Shown here one piece after another: positions 48,405-56,501 of a stretch of DNA of 64,000 bases (its first letter is position 1; each line of letters begins with the position of its first letter). A model generated the notes under the pieces. That model had not been told where the DNA came from. It saw only the letters and a list, made by a program, of their open reading frames with translations, and did not search any database. The DNA lies in contig NC_010397.1 in NCBI RefSeq assembly GCF_000069185.1, positions 682,001 to 746,000 of the forward strand, written 5' to 3'. The position numbers and the translations under genes are program-made. Source of the stretch: Mycobacteroides abscessus ATCC 19977 (GTDB lineage: Bacteria; Actinomycetota; Actinomycetes; Mycobacteriales; Mycobacteriaceae).

Positions 48405-49403
48405 ATGCCGAAGCCGCCGTTGTCGATGAGGCCCACCGGGTGGTTCCAGGTTGCCTGGTCCGCGCAGATCACTGTCGGTGCCGTGCACCGGATGAGCTAT
48501 TTCGGCCGCGAGATGGTGGCCTGGCGGGCGCAATCGGGCGAGTTGGCAGTGATGGACGCCCATTGCGAGCACCTCGGTGCTCACCTGGGCCACGGTGGTC
48601 ACGTCGAAGGGGACCGCATCGTGTGCCCGTTTCATGGCTGGGAGTGGAATCGTGACGGCAGGAATGTCTGCATTCCCTACGAGCGGCGGCCAAACCCGTT
48701 GCGGCGCATTCGGAGCTACCCGGTAGTCGAACGCAATGAGGCCGTCTACATCTGGCACGACACCGCCGGGCGTCCGCCGTACTTCGACGTTCCCGACGTC
48801 TTCACCGGATTCGGCGACGGCGGCAGCGCGCGGGACTACTATCCGGGATACCCGCACAGCACGTTGTATCGCGAACGGCTGCAACTACATCCGCAATACG
48901 TCCTGGAGAACGGCGTCGATTTCGCGCATTTCAAGTACGTGCACAAGACGCCGTTCATCCCGAGGTTCACCCGGCAGGAGTTCGGCACGCCGATTTCGTA
49001 CGTCGACTTCACCATCGCCTTCGATGAGATACCGGGCATGTCCGCCGAAGACATAAAGAGCGGCGTGCAGGCCATCAACGGGGGTTTGGGTGTCGCCGTC
49101 ACCAAGAGCTGGGGAATGGTCGACAACCGCACGGTCTCCGCAGTGACCCCAGTCGATGACGAGACCTGTGATGTGCGGTTCACCGTCTTCATCGGCAGGC
49201 AACCCGGCGACGATTCGGCCGAGCCGCCGCAGTCCGCGAAGACGTTCGCGCAGGCCATCATCGACCAATTCCTCGCCGATATCCACATCTGGTCGCATCA
49301 GCGCTATTCGGACCCGCCCGCATTGGTGCGCGCCGAATACGAAGGCTTCATCGCCCTGCGTAAATGGGCGACTCAGTTCTATCCGGAGGAGAGCACGGCA
49401 TGA
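48405..49403 (+). CDS. Rieske non-heme iron oxygenase (KshA-like)
   Basis: 332 residues. Rieske [2Fe-2S] ligands: Cys54 and His56 in CEHLGAHLG, Cys74 and His77 in CPFHGWEW. Mononuclear iron motif DFAHFKYVH with His175 and His180 (Asp172 links the two sites). This matches 3-ketosteroid 9-alpha-hydroxylase oxygenase and related terminal oxygenases. ATG 48405 has a GAGGAGG ribosome site 6 nt before it; the frame reads further upstream. Coupled to the next gene by ATGA. No ferredoxin reductase gene is adjacent, so electrons come from elsewhere. Confidence 0.93.
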   Translation: MPKPPLSMRPTGWFQVAWSAQITVGAVHRMSYFGREMVAWRAQSGELAVMDAHCEHLGAHLGHGGHVEGDRIVCPFHGWEWNRDGRNVCIPYERRPNPLRRIRSYPVVERNEAVYIWHDTAGRPPYFDVPDVFTGFGDGGSARDYYPGYPHSTLYRERLQLHPQYVLENGVDFAHFKYVHKTPFIPRFTRQEFGTPISYVDFTIAFDEIPGMSAEDIKSGVQAINGGLGVAVTKSWGMVDNRTVSAVTPVDDETCDVRFTVFIGRQPGDDSAEPPQSAKTFAQAIIDQFLADIHIWSHQRYSDPPALVRAEYEGFIALRKWATQFYPEESTA

Positions 49404-50473
49404 GCGTAATCAGGGTGTTCCAGGTCGCCACCGGCAACGTCGGCACCGAGATGATCAGGCGCATCGCGTCGCATCCCGACTTGGAACTGGCCGGATTGCA
49501 TTGCTACTCGCCGGAAAAGGTCGGCCGGGACGCCGGTGAACTGGTGGGGCTGGAACCCAACGGGGTGATCGCGACGGGCACCGTCGAGGAAATCGTCGCC
49601 GCCAAACCCGACGTGCTGACCTTCCACGGCGTGTTCCCCGACGAGGATCTCTATGTCAAGGTGCTGGAAGCGGGCATCGACATTGTGACCACCGCCGATT
49701 GGATCACCGGGCATCACCGTGACCAGAACCACCCGCACCCGTCGGGCCGGCCCACCACCGAGGTACTGCAGCAGGCGTGTGAACGCGGCGGATCGACGTT
49801 CTATGGCACCGGAATGAATCCGGGGCTGACGCAGATTCTTGGTGTCATCCATTCCTGCGATGTCGCCGAGATCGAGAACGTGACCGTCATCGAGTCGGTG
49901 GATGTGTCCTGCCATCACTCGGTGGACTCCTGGGAGATGGTCGGATACGGACTTCCCGTGGGGGATCCGTCGATCCCGGCGCTGCTTGAGAAGGGCACCC
50001 GGGTCTTCGCCGACGGGGTGTATCTGATGGCGGACTGCTTTGGCCTGGAACTCGACGACGTCACGTTCTCCTATGAATTGGGTGCCTGCACGGAGGACAT
50101 CGACCTCGGTTGGTACCGACTGCCCAAGGGTTCATTGGGTGCCAATTATCTGAAATACCAAGGGATTGTCGGCGGAGTGCCGAAAGTCGAAGTACATGTC
50201 GAATGGCAGATGACCCCAAAGACCGAGCCGCACTGGAACGTCAAGGGCTGCTACATCACGAAGATCCAGGGCGACCCCTGCGTCTACAGCAAGCACATGG
50301 TCATTCCCAAGCCCGGCACCGACTTCACCGACCCGGCCGCCTTCGCCTCCGTCGGGATGACGGTCACCGGACTGCCCGCCCTGAACGCCATCCGGAGCGT
50401 CATCGACGCGCCGCCGGGGATCCTCACCTCCGCCGACCTGCCGTTGCGTGGCTTCGCGGGCCGGTTCAAATAG
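49400..50473 (+). CDS. Dihydrodipicolinate-reductase-like NAD(P)-dependent oxidoreductase
   Basis: 357 residues. An N-terminal Rossmann fold (VFQVATGNVGTEMIRRI) of the DapB type, then a C-terminal domain like 2,4-diaminopentanoate dehydrogenase relatives. No DapB catalytic histidine motif is evident, so it is unlikely to be the lysine enzyme. Operon with the Rieske oxygenase suggests it acts on the same compound, as a reductase or dehydrogenase. Confidence 0.8.
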   Translation: MSVIRVFQVATGNVGTEMIRRIASHPDLELAGLHCYSPEKVGRDAGELVGLEPNGVIATGTVEEIVAAKPDVLTFHGVFPDEDLYVKVLEAGIDIVTTADWITGHHRDQNHPHPSGRPTTEVLQQACERGGSTFYGTGMNPGLTQILGVIHSCDVAEIENVTVIESVDVSCHHSVDSWEMVGYGLPVGDPSIPALLEKGTRVFADGVYLMADCFGLELDDVTFSYELGACTEDIDLGWYRLPKGSLGANYLKYQGIVGGVPKVEVHVEWQMTPKTEPHWNVKGCYITKIQGDPCVYSKHMVIPKPGTDFTDPAAFASVGMTVTGLPALNAIRSVIDAPPGILTSADLPLRGFAGRFK

Positions 50474-50533
50474 CCGCATCGAGGACCAGTGCGGACACCT
50501 GTGCCAGTCGGGACGGGTACCGTAATGCCCGAT

Positions 50534-51613
50534 ATGAGCGAGCGAGCCGACAAACCCAGTAATTCGTACGCCGCGGCCGGGGTGGACATCGAAGCCGGCG
50601 ACCGGGCCGTCGAGCTGTTCAAGAAATCCGTCGCCAAGACGCATCGTCCCGAGGTGTTGGGCGGTATCGGCGGCTTCGCCGGGCTGTTCGCGCTCAAGGG
50701 TGGTTACCGCGAGCCGGTGCTGGCCGCCTCCACCGACGGTGTCGGTACCAAGATCGCCGTCGCACAGGCCATGGACAAACGCGACACCGTCGGTCTGGAC
50801 CTGGTGGCCATGGTTGTCGACGACCTGGTCGTGTGCGGCGCCGAGCCGCTGTTCCTGCAGGATTACATCGCGGTGGGCAAGGTGGTGCCCGAGCGTGTCA
50901 GCGAGCTGGTCGCCGGAATTGCCGAGGGGTGCGCCATCGCCGGCTGCGCACTGCTCGGCGGTGAGACTGCCGAACATCCCGGGCTGATGGCTCCCGACGA
51001 CTTCGATCTGTCGGCCACCGGCGTCGGCATCGTGGAAGCCGACCGCGTGCTGGGCCCGGATCGCGTGCGTCCGGGCGATGTCGTGATCGCCATGGGCTCG
51101 TCGGGCCTGCACTCCAACGGGTACTCCCTGGCCCGGCACGTGCTGCTGGAGATCGATCGGATGGATCTGTTCGGTCAGGTGGAAGAATTTGGCCGCACTC
51201 TGGGGGAGGAGCTGCTGGAACCCACCCGGATCTACGCCAAGGACTGCCTGGCGCTGGCTGCCGAGACCGAGGTACGGACTTTCTGCCACGTCACCGGCGG
51301 CGGGCTCGCGGGCAATCTGGCCCGCGTCATCCCCGATGGGCTCGTTGCCGAGCTCGACCGCGGCAGTTGGACCCCCGGCCCGATCTTCGCGATGATCGCC
51401 CAGCGCGGCCGCATCGAGCGCGCCGAGATGGAGAAGACCTTCAACATGGGCGTCGGCATGGTGGCCGTCGTCGCGCCCGAGGATGTCGACAGGGCACTTG
51501 CGGTCCTGACGGCACGGCACATCGATTGCTGGACCCTGGGCACCATCAAGAAGTCGGGCAAGGATTCAGGCAGCGAGAGCGCCCTACTCGTGGGACAGCA
51601 CCCGAGGTTCTGA
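50534..51613 (+). CDS. purM: Phosphoribosylformylglycinamidine cyclo-ligase (AIR synthetase)
   Basis: PurM closes the imidazole ring, converting FGAM to AIR with ATP. 359 residues, matching the mycobacterial form. Seen: YAAAGVDIEAGD at the start, ASTDGVGTK near residue 70, LLGGETAEHPG near residue 142 and MGVGMVAVV near residue 313. ATG 50534 sits 10 nt after a TACCGT -10 box (50518-50523); ATG 50525 in the same frame is the alternative. The stop codon lies in the loop of a perfect terminator hairpin. Confidence 0.96.
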   Translation: MSERADKPSNSYAAAGVDIEAGDRAVELFKKSVAKTHRPEVLGGIGGFAGLFALKGGYREPVLAASTDGVGTKIAVAQAMDKRDTVGLDLVAMVVDDLVVCGAEPLFLQDYIAVGKVVPERVSELVAGIAEGCAIAGCALLGGETAEHPGLMAPDDFDLSATGVGIVEADRVLGPDRVRPGDVVIAMGSSGLHSNGYSLARHVLLEIDRMDLFGQVEEFGRTLGEELLEPTRIYAKDCLALAAETEVRTFCHVTGGGLAGNLARVIPDGLVAELDRGSWTPGPIFAMIAQRGRIERAEMEKTFNMGVGMVAVVAPEDVDRALAVLTARHIDCWTLGTIKKSGKDSGSESALLVGQHPRF

Positions 51614-51623
51614 GAACCTCGGG
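51601..51623 (+). terminator. Intrinsic terminator of purM with the stop codon in its loop
   Basis: Arms CCCGAGGTTC and GAACCTCGGG pair perfectly around TGA, which is the purM stop, followed by TGTTT. Translation to the last codon would pass through the hairpin, so termination may need the ribosome to stop or release. Confidence 0.7.
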
Positions 51624-51642
51624 TGTTTACCGCAGTGCCGTT

Positions 51643-51822
51643 TTAGCGGCGCCAGGCGTCCTCGTCGTCCGACCAGCGGTCGCTGGTGCGGTCGTCGTCC
51701 GGCTGAGATACCGGAGCACCCGAAAGTTCCCGGCGGAGCTGCTCAAGATCCGTGTGAGGAGAGCTGTACTTCAGCTCGCGAGCAACCTTGGTCTGCTTTG
51801 CCTTTGCCCGGCCGCGGCCCAT
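51643..51822 (-). CDS. DUF3073 small protein (Rv0810c-like)
   Basis: A 59-residue protein: basic head MGRGRAKAKQTKVARELKY, then an acidic tail ending DDEDAWRR. This is the DUF3073 family of actinobacteria, function unknown. It was recognised from sequence and is too short for most ORF screens. A TAAACT -10 at 51903-51908 (minus strand) gives a ~75-nt leader. The ribosome site GAGGGGG pairs with the CCCCC before the ATG in a small hairpin, which may limit translation. Convergent with purM. Confidence 0.85.
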   Translation of the reverse strand: MGRGRAKAKQTKVARELKYSSPHTDLEQLRRELSGAPVSQPDDDRTSDRWSDDEDAWRR

Positions 51823-51937
51823 GGGGGAACCCCCTCGCGCAATAGCGGAGCGGCCCGATTCGAGGGCGGCTCCGGTGGAGTTTGTTTATCGATCCTGACG
51901 ATAGTTTAGCGTGCCGATCGACCAACTGCTGCACGCC

Positions 51938-53032
51938 CTAACCGCCCGGTTGGCCAGACCCCTGTCGTAGTCGGTTCACCGCATCCCTTCCGCGCTGCTC
52001 AGCATGCAGGTCGGGCAGTAGATCGAGGTCGACCGCGGCGGGTGAAGGACCCGCTGTCAGGGGTGCCGGATTGCCATTCGCAAGGGCCTCGATGACCGAC
52101 CGTTTGACCAGGGCCAGCGCGATGGGGCCCAGGTCCACATGGTCGACCACCGAACCCACCCGGCCTACCGCGCGGCCGGCCGCGGCCACTTCGTCGCCCG
52201 GCGCCGGCCGATCGGCGGAACCGTCCAGATGTAGCAACACCAGCGCACGCGGTGGCTTGCCCAGGTTGTGCACGCGGGCCACCGTCTCCTGCCCGCGATA
52301 GCAGCCCTTGGCCAGATGCACGGCCCGTGGATCGTCACCGATGGCGATCCATCCGACCTCGTGCGGGATGGTCCGCTCATCGGTGTCCAGGGTGAGGCGG
52401 GGGCGGGTGGCGGCCACCCGCAGCGCCTCGAACGCCCAGAGCCCGGCGGGACGCACCCCTAAGCGTTCCGCGAGGCCCTTACCGGACGGAACGAGGAGGT
52501 CGTAGGTCGCCTCGGCCAGCGGCCACGGCACGCGCCGAATGAGGCCGCCGTCGGGCAGCGCCACCGCGTTGTCGAGCTCGGGCAGTGCCGCGATGCCCAG
52601 TTTCTCGGCCAGGCCCGCGGTGTCGGGCCCGAGCAGTGTGAAGACCTTCAGGTCGGCGGCAGCGACTTCGACCTTGGACCAGAACACCATCTTGGTGAGG
52701 AAGTCTTTGAGCGGCTGGCCGCGCCACGATTCGGTGTCCAGGTACGTGATGCCGTCCAGATCGGTTTGCACCCAGTGGTCTTCGACACGCCCCTGTCCGT
52801 CGAGGCTGAGATTCTCCCGAGTCTGGCCATGCCGCAGATCGGCGACGTGCTGGCTGGAGACGGTGTGCAGCCAGCTCAGCCGTTCTGGACCGGACAGGGC
52901 GAGCACGGCCCTGGTCGACCTGTCGATGAGGACGGCGTGCGTGAGCGCCGCACGCTGCTCACCCAGAGGGTCGCCGTAGTGCCACACCGCCCCGGCGTCG
53001 GGGTTGCCTTCGGGTACGTACACAGCCGTCAT
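51938..53032 (-). CDS. Folate-binding Fe-S assembly protein YgfZ/GcvT-like
   Basis: 364 residues. The diagnostic motif KGCYRGQE contains Cys244, the conserved YgfZ cysteine. The rest follows the GcvT fold. YgfZ-family proteins bind tetrahydrofolate and help maintain certain Fe-S enzymes. Counterpart of Rv0811c by position, divergent from the aminodeoxychorismate lyase, a folate-pathway gene. Confidence 0.93.
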   Translation of the reverse strand: MTAVYVPEGNPDAGAVWHYGDPLGEQRAALTHAVLIDRSTRAVLALSGPERLSWLHTVSSQHVADLRHGQTRENLSLDGQGRVEDHWVQTDLDGITYLDTESWRGQPLKDFLTKMVFWSKVEVAAADLKVFTLLGPDTAGLAEKLGIAALPELDNAVALPDGGLIRRVPWPLAEATYDLLVPSGKGLAERLGVRPAGLWAFEALRVAATRPRLTLDTDERTIPHEVGWIAIGDDPRAVHLAKGCYRGQETVARVHNLGKPPRALVLLHLDGSADRPAPGDEVAAAGRAVGRVGSVVDHVDLGPIALALVKRSVIEALANGNPAPLTAGPSPAAVDLDLLPDLHAEQRGRDAVNRLRQGSGQPGG

Positions 53033-53102
53033 CGGTGCCTATGTTTCTTCGCGCAAGCGGCTCATCACAGTTTCAACTCTACGACCGCTAATCTCATTGC
53101 CC

Positions 53103-53957
53103 ATGGCGGTAGCGGTGGTGGTCACACTCGACGGTGAAGTGCATGACCCATCGGTCCCGCTGCTGTACGCGGACGAGCTTGCCGCTGTGCGCGGTGACGG
53201 CGCCTTCGAGACGGCCTTGGTGCGGGGCGGCGCTGTCTGCAAGCTGGAAGCTCATTTGGGCCGGATGGCTGCATCGGCCGCGTCGATGGACCTGGCCGAG
53301 CCGGACCGTGCTGCCTGGCGGTCCGCAGTGAAGATTGCTGTACAGCAATGGAATTCGATATCGGGCGAGGATGCGATGTTACGCCTGGTATACACCAGAG
53401 GGCGTGAAAGTGGTGGAGGTGCAACGGCATATCTGACCATCGCGCCGGTTCCCGAGCGATCGTCGAGGGCACGGCGCGACGGCGTCTCGGTAATCACCCT
53501 GGATCGTGGATTGCCCGCCCAGCCTGCCGAACCGCTGCCATGGCTGCTCTCGGGGGCCAAGACACTGTCCTATGCGATCAACATGTCTGCCCTGCGGTAC
53601 GCCGAAACCCAAGGGGCTCAAGATGTCATCTTTGTGAGCTCGGACGGGTTCGTGCTCGAGGGGCCGCGCTCGACGGTCATCGTGGACACCGGTGATGCCT
53701 TGGTGACACCCTTCCCCGAGCACGGGATTCTGCACGGCACCACTCAGCGCGCGCTGTTCGAGGTGGCTGCGTCCGAGGGGATCCCGTGCCGGTACGAGGC
53801 CGTTAAGCCCGCTGATCTGATTGCCGCGCAGGATGTTTGGATGCTGGCAAGTATTACCCTCGCGGCCCGGGTGCACACGCTGGACGGTGTTGCGCGCCCC
53901 GCGGGGCCGCTGGCGCCGCGGTTGCCCGAGCTGGTCGACAAGGCCATCGCGCTCTAG
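53103..53957 (+). CDS. Aminodeoxychorismate lyase-like PLP enzyme
   Basis: 284 residues of fold type IV PLP enzymes: AVRGDGAFET near residue 30, catalytic Lys153 in SGAKTLSYA, and VFEG-like segment FVLEGPRSTV near residue 188. Members include PabC (4-amino-4-deoxychorismate to p-aminobenzoate, for folate) and branched-chain or D-amino acid aminotransferases. The family context and the YgfZ neighbour favour PabC. A TAATCT -10 box lies 8 nt before the ATG. Counterpart of Rv0812. Confidence 0.88.
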   Translation: MAVAVVVTLDGEVHDPSVPLLYADELAAVRGDGAFETALVRGGAVCKLEAHLGRMAASAASMDLAEPDRAAWRSAVKIAVQQWNSISGEDAMLRLVYTRGRESGGGATAYLTIAPVPERSSRARRDGVSVITLDRGLPAQPAEPLPWLLSGAKTLSYAINMSALRYAETQGAQDVIFVSSDGFVLEGPRSTVIVDTGDALVTPFPEHGILHGTTQRALFEVAASEGIPCRYEAVKPADLIAAQDVWMLASITLAARVHTLDGVARPAGPLAPRLPELVDKAIAL

Positions 53958-53995
53958 TTCCGATCGCTGGTTCGGATCGCCGCAGAATAAATCGG

Positions 53996-54024
53996 TTGTG
54001 GCACACCTCGTTGCGTCGTACCGT
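53996..54024 (+). promoter_or_regulatory. Strong candidate promoter of an orphan transcript
   Basis: TTGTGG (-35) and TACCGT (-10) are separated by exactly 17 bp; +1 would be near 54031. It is followed at once by a ribosome site and structured RNA with no clear gene. Confidence 0.5.
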
Positions 54025-54030
54025 CGTTGG

Positions 54031-54195
54031 TACACAAGGAAGGAGGTGGTCCGACAAATTGATTGCTTATGGGACATGTGAGGTGGCTGCCCGCTAGCTG
54101 CAGCCATGCGCTGCGGTGTGCAAATCCACGGCAGCCACCCGGCCCCCGAACCCTCGATGAGTCCGATCGAGCCGAACGGTTCGGGGGCCGCCCCT
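54031..54195 (+). ncRNA. Candidate structured transcript with strong ribosome site, mini-ORF and terminator
   Basis: In order: AAGGAGGTGGTCC at 54040-54052, a near-perfect complement of the 16S rRNA 3' end; a 12-codon ORF from TTG 54059 (Ile, Ala, Tyr, Gly, Thr, Cys, Glu, Val, Ala, Ala, Arg, stop at 54097); a 9-bp stem GTGGCTGCC/GGCAGCCAC (54083-54091 with 54130-54138); and a 12-bp terminator-like stem (54141-54152 with 54178-54189) followed by CCCCTTTCTC. It fits a small RNA or attenuated leader. Not matched to any family I know. The rest of this 336-bp gap is bidirectional terminator structure. Confidence 0.5.
54141..54195 (+). terminator. Rho-independent-like terminator hairpin
   Basis: Perfect 12-bp arms GGCCCCCGAACC/GGTTCGGGGGCC enclose an inner CTCGAT/ATCGAG hairpin, then CCCCTTTCTC. 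Downstream, 54230-54290 holds another inverted repeat (GAGCATGC/GCATGCTC) and GCGC-A5-GCGC on the minus strand that could end the convergent nitrobindin-like gene. Confidence 0.55.
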
Positions 54196-54293
54196 TTCTC
54201 AGGGGTGGCGGGCCAGCAAGGCAGCCGCGAGCATGCTCAAAAGTGCGCTTTTTGCGCCGTTTTTGGCACATATGGGCATGCTCGGCAGAAAAA

Positions 54294-54911
54294 TTAGCCC
54301 GCGAAGCGGGACAGTCGCGCGGAAAGATGCGGCTCCAAGCCGCCGTCGGCGCCCACCCGCTCTTCGACATAAGCCAGATCGCCGCCGTCGACGATGCCGT
54401 ACAGCCGCTTGGCCCCGCCGATGAGCGCGCCTGATTTGCTCCGGGCCAGTGCATCGGTCACCAATTCCCAGGACGAGGCATTGAGCGGCTGGCCGTAGAA
54501 CAGCTCGACAAAGCCCGCGGCATGCGCCAGCACCAGCTCGATAGCCTGGTTCTCGTCGGGATCATTGGGGTCGGGCGCAAACCGCCAGAATCCGGTCTCA
54601 CGCAAGGTCAGCTGCTCGAACTGCCCGTCGGCGTCCAACCGCCACGAGCGTGCGTCCCAAGTGAGGTAGTCGCTGCCGTCGTGCGCGACGACGATCTGCT
54701 GACCGAAGCGATAGTCGCCGTCGGTGTCTCGTCCCTCACCCTCGCCGCGCCACACCCCGACCAGCGGCAACAGCGCGAGCATCGCCGCATTGAGGTCCGG
54801 GCCTTCACGCAGGTTCGCGGTATCGGCGGGGATGGGAAGGTCTTGAAAGGTGGGGAGGTTCCTGCCCACTGATGGCCGCTGTTCGGCGGCAGCCGGATCC
54901 GGTTCCGTCAC
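54294..54911 (-). CDS. Nitrobindin-like/FABP-fold heme-binding protein
   Basis: 205 residues. The small beta-barrel signature GVWRGEGEG near residue 42 and later strands ([32 protein letters not shown]) match the nitrobindin/DUF1794 family, heme proteins that bind NO or handle peroxynitrite. Counterpart of Rv0813c, whose structure is, as I recall, a fatty-acid-binding-protein-like barrel. GTG 54911 overlaps the stop of a 32-residue membrane peptide (GTGA), so the two are coupled. Confidence 0.85.
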   Translation of the reverse strand: MTEPDPAAAEQRPSVGRNLPTFQDLPIPADTANLREGPDLNAAMLALLPLVGVWRGEGEGRDTDGDYRFGQQIVVAHDGSDYLTWDARSWRLDADGQFEQLTLRETGFWRFAPDPNDPDENQAIELVLAHAAGFVELFYGQPLNASSWELVTDALARSKSGALIGGAKRLYGIVDGGDLAYVEERVGADGGLEPHLSARLSRFAG

Positions 54912-55006
54912 GACTCGTCGGTGATCAGCCGGTACAGCGCGTACAGCGCGAACCAGGTGATGACGAGCACCGCGGCCACCAACATGATCTCGAAGAAGAG
55001 CACCAC
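54908..55006 (-). CDS. Short single-pass membrane peptide coupled to the nitrobindin-like gene
   Basis: A 32-residue ORF from GTG 55006 with a hydrophobic core ([19 protein letters not shown]) and a charged tail, ending TGA in a GTGA overlap with the next start. TAAGCT lies 8 nt before its GTG on the minus strand, so it may be leaderless. The dense hydrophobic content, coupling and promoter make it likely real. No family known. Confidence 0.6.
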   Translation of the reverse strand: MVLFFEIMLVAAVLVITWFALYALYRLITDES

Positions 55007-55087
55007 GGAAAGGGAGCTTACCTGGGATAACAGTGTGACCCACAACTCGCCGGGTAACGTCGATCTCAGCTACCGCGATGTAGGGGT

Positions 55088-55633
55088 GTGGCGATCTTTC
55101 CGGGGCGACTTTTATCTGCGCATTTCATGGCTGGGGCCGTCTTGGCGGCGTTCGCCGTGGTACCTGTAGCGAACGCGCAGCCGCCGAAGTTCCCGGACGT
55201 GGACTCCTATCCAGCCGTCGACCTCGCCGAATATCAGGTCATCGGGGCCCACCCGAGCATGTCGGGCTGGGTCTTCAGCACGCCCGGCGGCCTCAGGTGC
55301 CAGAGCAATATGATCGCCGACCTGGGCGTCTCGTGCACCGGGCCGATCGTCGGCGCCGCCACGGACATGAACTCCGTGGCGGTGTCGCTCACCAAGCCCG
55401 GCCTCATCGCGCGGTACGAGCAGAGCCCAGACGACCACTCGTATCCGTTACTGCCCACCGGTTCGAAGATCGCGCCCGGTAACGGCGTCGTCTGCGCGGT
55501 CCTTGCCGATGACGCCCTGGCCTGCCGGGCCAAGAAACCCGATTCCTGGCCCAAGGACACCCAGGATCCGCCGGATCGGCACTACGGCGAACACGGCTTC
55601 GTCGTGCAGCCCTCGGGTAGTTGGTCGTACTGA
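55088..55633 (+). CDS. Exported protein of unknown function
   Basis: 181 residues with an N-terminal export signal ([16 protein letters not shown], cleavage near residue 30). The mature part has four cysteines (RCQSN, VSCTG, VVCAV, ACRAK) that could form two disulfides, and a [13 protein letters not shown] opening common in mycobacterial exported proteins of unknown role. The GTG at 55088 is the frame start; a few alternatives exist nearby. It precedes the porin. Confidence 0.72.
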   Translation: MAIFPGRLLSAHFMAGAVLAAFAVVPVANAQPPKFPDVDSYPAVDLAEYQVIGAHPSMSGWVFSTPGGLRCQSNMIADLGVSCTGPIVGAATDMNSVAVSLTKPGLIARYEQSPDDHSYPLLPTGSKIAPGNGVVCAVLADDALACRAKKPDSWPKDTQDPPDRHYGEHGFVVQPSGSWSY

Positions 55634-55758
55634 TTCGCCCACTGGTGGGGGACAGCCGTACCTCCAGATAGCGGCAGACCCCACCTTATTCGCGTTCAAC
55701 CGGCGTTCACCGGGACTCGGATCGGAGTTAACTGCGCGCTGGCTAGAAATAACCCGTT

Positions 55759-55775
55759 CAGTTCGGGCTGAACTG
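55759..55775. promoter_or_regulatory. Candidate operator upstream of the porin
   Basis: CAGTTC and GAACTG flank GGGCT as perfect 6-bp arms, with a second overlapping pairing (GTTCAG/CTGAAC). It lies in the 193-bp gap before the porin gene, about 50 bp upstream of its ATG. Confidence 0.35.
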
Positions 55776-55826
55776 ACCGGGCAGAACCGCTGCTACGGCT
55801 TTTCAGCACTCACGTGGAAGGCCGAC

Positions 55827-56483
55827 ATGGCAGGAACGTTCATTCGATGCATCCGCAGTGCGTGTTTCGCGGCAGTGGTCGTTGGTGTTGCCGTACTGCA
55901 AGCTCCCCCCGTCTTCGCGGAGCCGGTGACCATGCAGCCGGAGGACCTGGATCAGGTCACCCCGGACGGTTGGCATATCCATCTGAACAGTTACAACGAG
56001 GTCGTCAACTCGATTCCGAACCTCGCCAACGCGAGTAATTCCCGCGAGGCCTTCGTCAACCTGTACTCCTCGGCGGCCGTCAGCGGCGGACAAGGATCGA
56101 TCCTGGACAGCCTCTTCATCATGGGTTATCAGCTGGGCTGCCAGTCCGATGTGTCGAGCGGACTGCAGCTGGGCGGCGCGGTCTCCGGCGGTGTCAGCGG
56201 GACCGGGTCTTTGGGTTCGAGCAACTCCATCGGCGGATCCGTCGGCGGCGGGGCCACCGGTTACGTGCAGACCGACCTGGAACCCGGCGTCATCGTTGAT
56301 CTGCCGATGTCCAACATGGCGCTGAACCCGGCGGGCAGGGCGACGCTGGATATCACGAATTTGCACGTCAAGGTGGATGCCTGCGGTGGCGATGTCACTA
56401 TCCGCTCCTACGCGTACCTGCGCATCTCGACTACCGGCGCCCACTCCTCGTACGCCATCTATGGCGAGCCGATCAAGATCTAG
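55827..56483 (+). CDS. MspA-family outer-membrane porin
   Basis: 218 residues. A signal peptide (CFAAVVVGVAVLQAPPVFA) is followed by an MspA-like body: GWHIHLNSYNEVVNSIPN, FIMGYQLGCQSDVSSGLQLG (as in LGYQIG of MspA), VQTDLEPGVIVDLP, and the C-terminal YAYLRISTTGAHSSYAIYGEP. MspA porins are octamers that let small hydrophilic solutes cross the mycobacterial outer membrane. The three cysteines (one near residue 8 in the signal; two in the mature part) are unusual for this family. It heads a three-gene run with two secreted proteins. Confidence 0.9.
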   Translation: MAGTFIRCIRSACFAAVVVGVAVLQAPPVFAEPVTMQPEDLDQVTPDGWHIHLNSYNEVVNSIPNLANASNSREAFVNLYSSAAVSGGQGSILDSLFIMGYQLGCQSDVSSGLQLGGAVSGGVSGTGSLGSSNSIGGSVGGGATGYVQTDLEPGVIVDLPMSNMALNPAGRATLDITNLHVKVDACGGDVTIRSYAYLRISTTGAHSSYAIYGEPIKI

Positions 56484-56501
56484 ACAGGGAGGGCCGCGCA
56501 C

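Noticed and set aside
34789..50473. Prophage or integrated element between purF and purM
   Set aside because: No integrase, phage structural gene, tRNA target or flanking direct repeat was seen, and base composition looks like the rest.
54083..54138. tRNA-like fold with GTGGCTG/CAGCCAC acceptor-like stem and a T-arm-like CAAATCC
   Set aside because: The whole unit is 56 nt, too short for a tRNA, and no anticodon arm or CCA-compatible end can be drawn.
54063..54434. Long forward ORF (TTG start) reading through the structured transcript
   Set aside because: It crosses the terminator hairpin and runs antisense into the nitrobindin-like gene; its composition is that of a shadow frame.
55503..55826. 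Upstream in-frame extension of the porin
   Set aside because: The MspA-type signal peptide begins at 55827; the extension overlaps the preceding exported gene in another frame.
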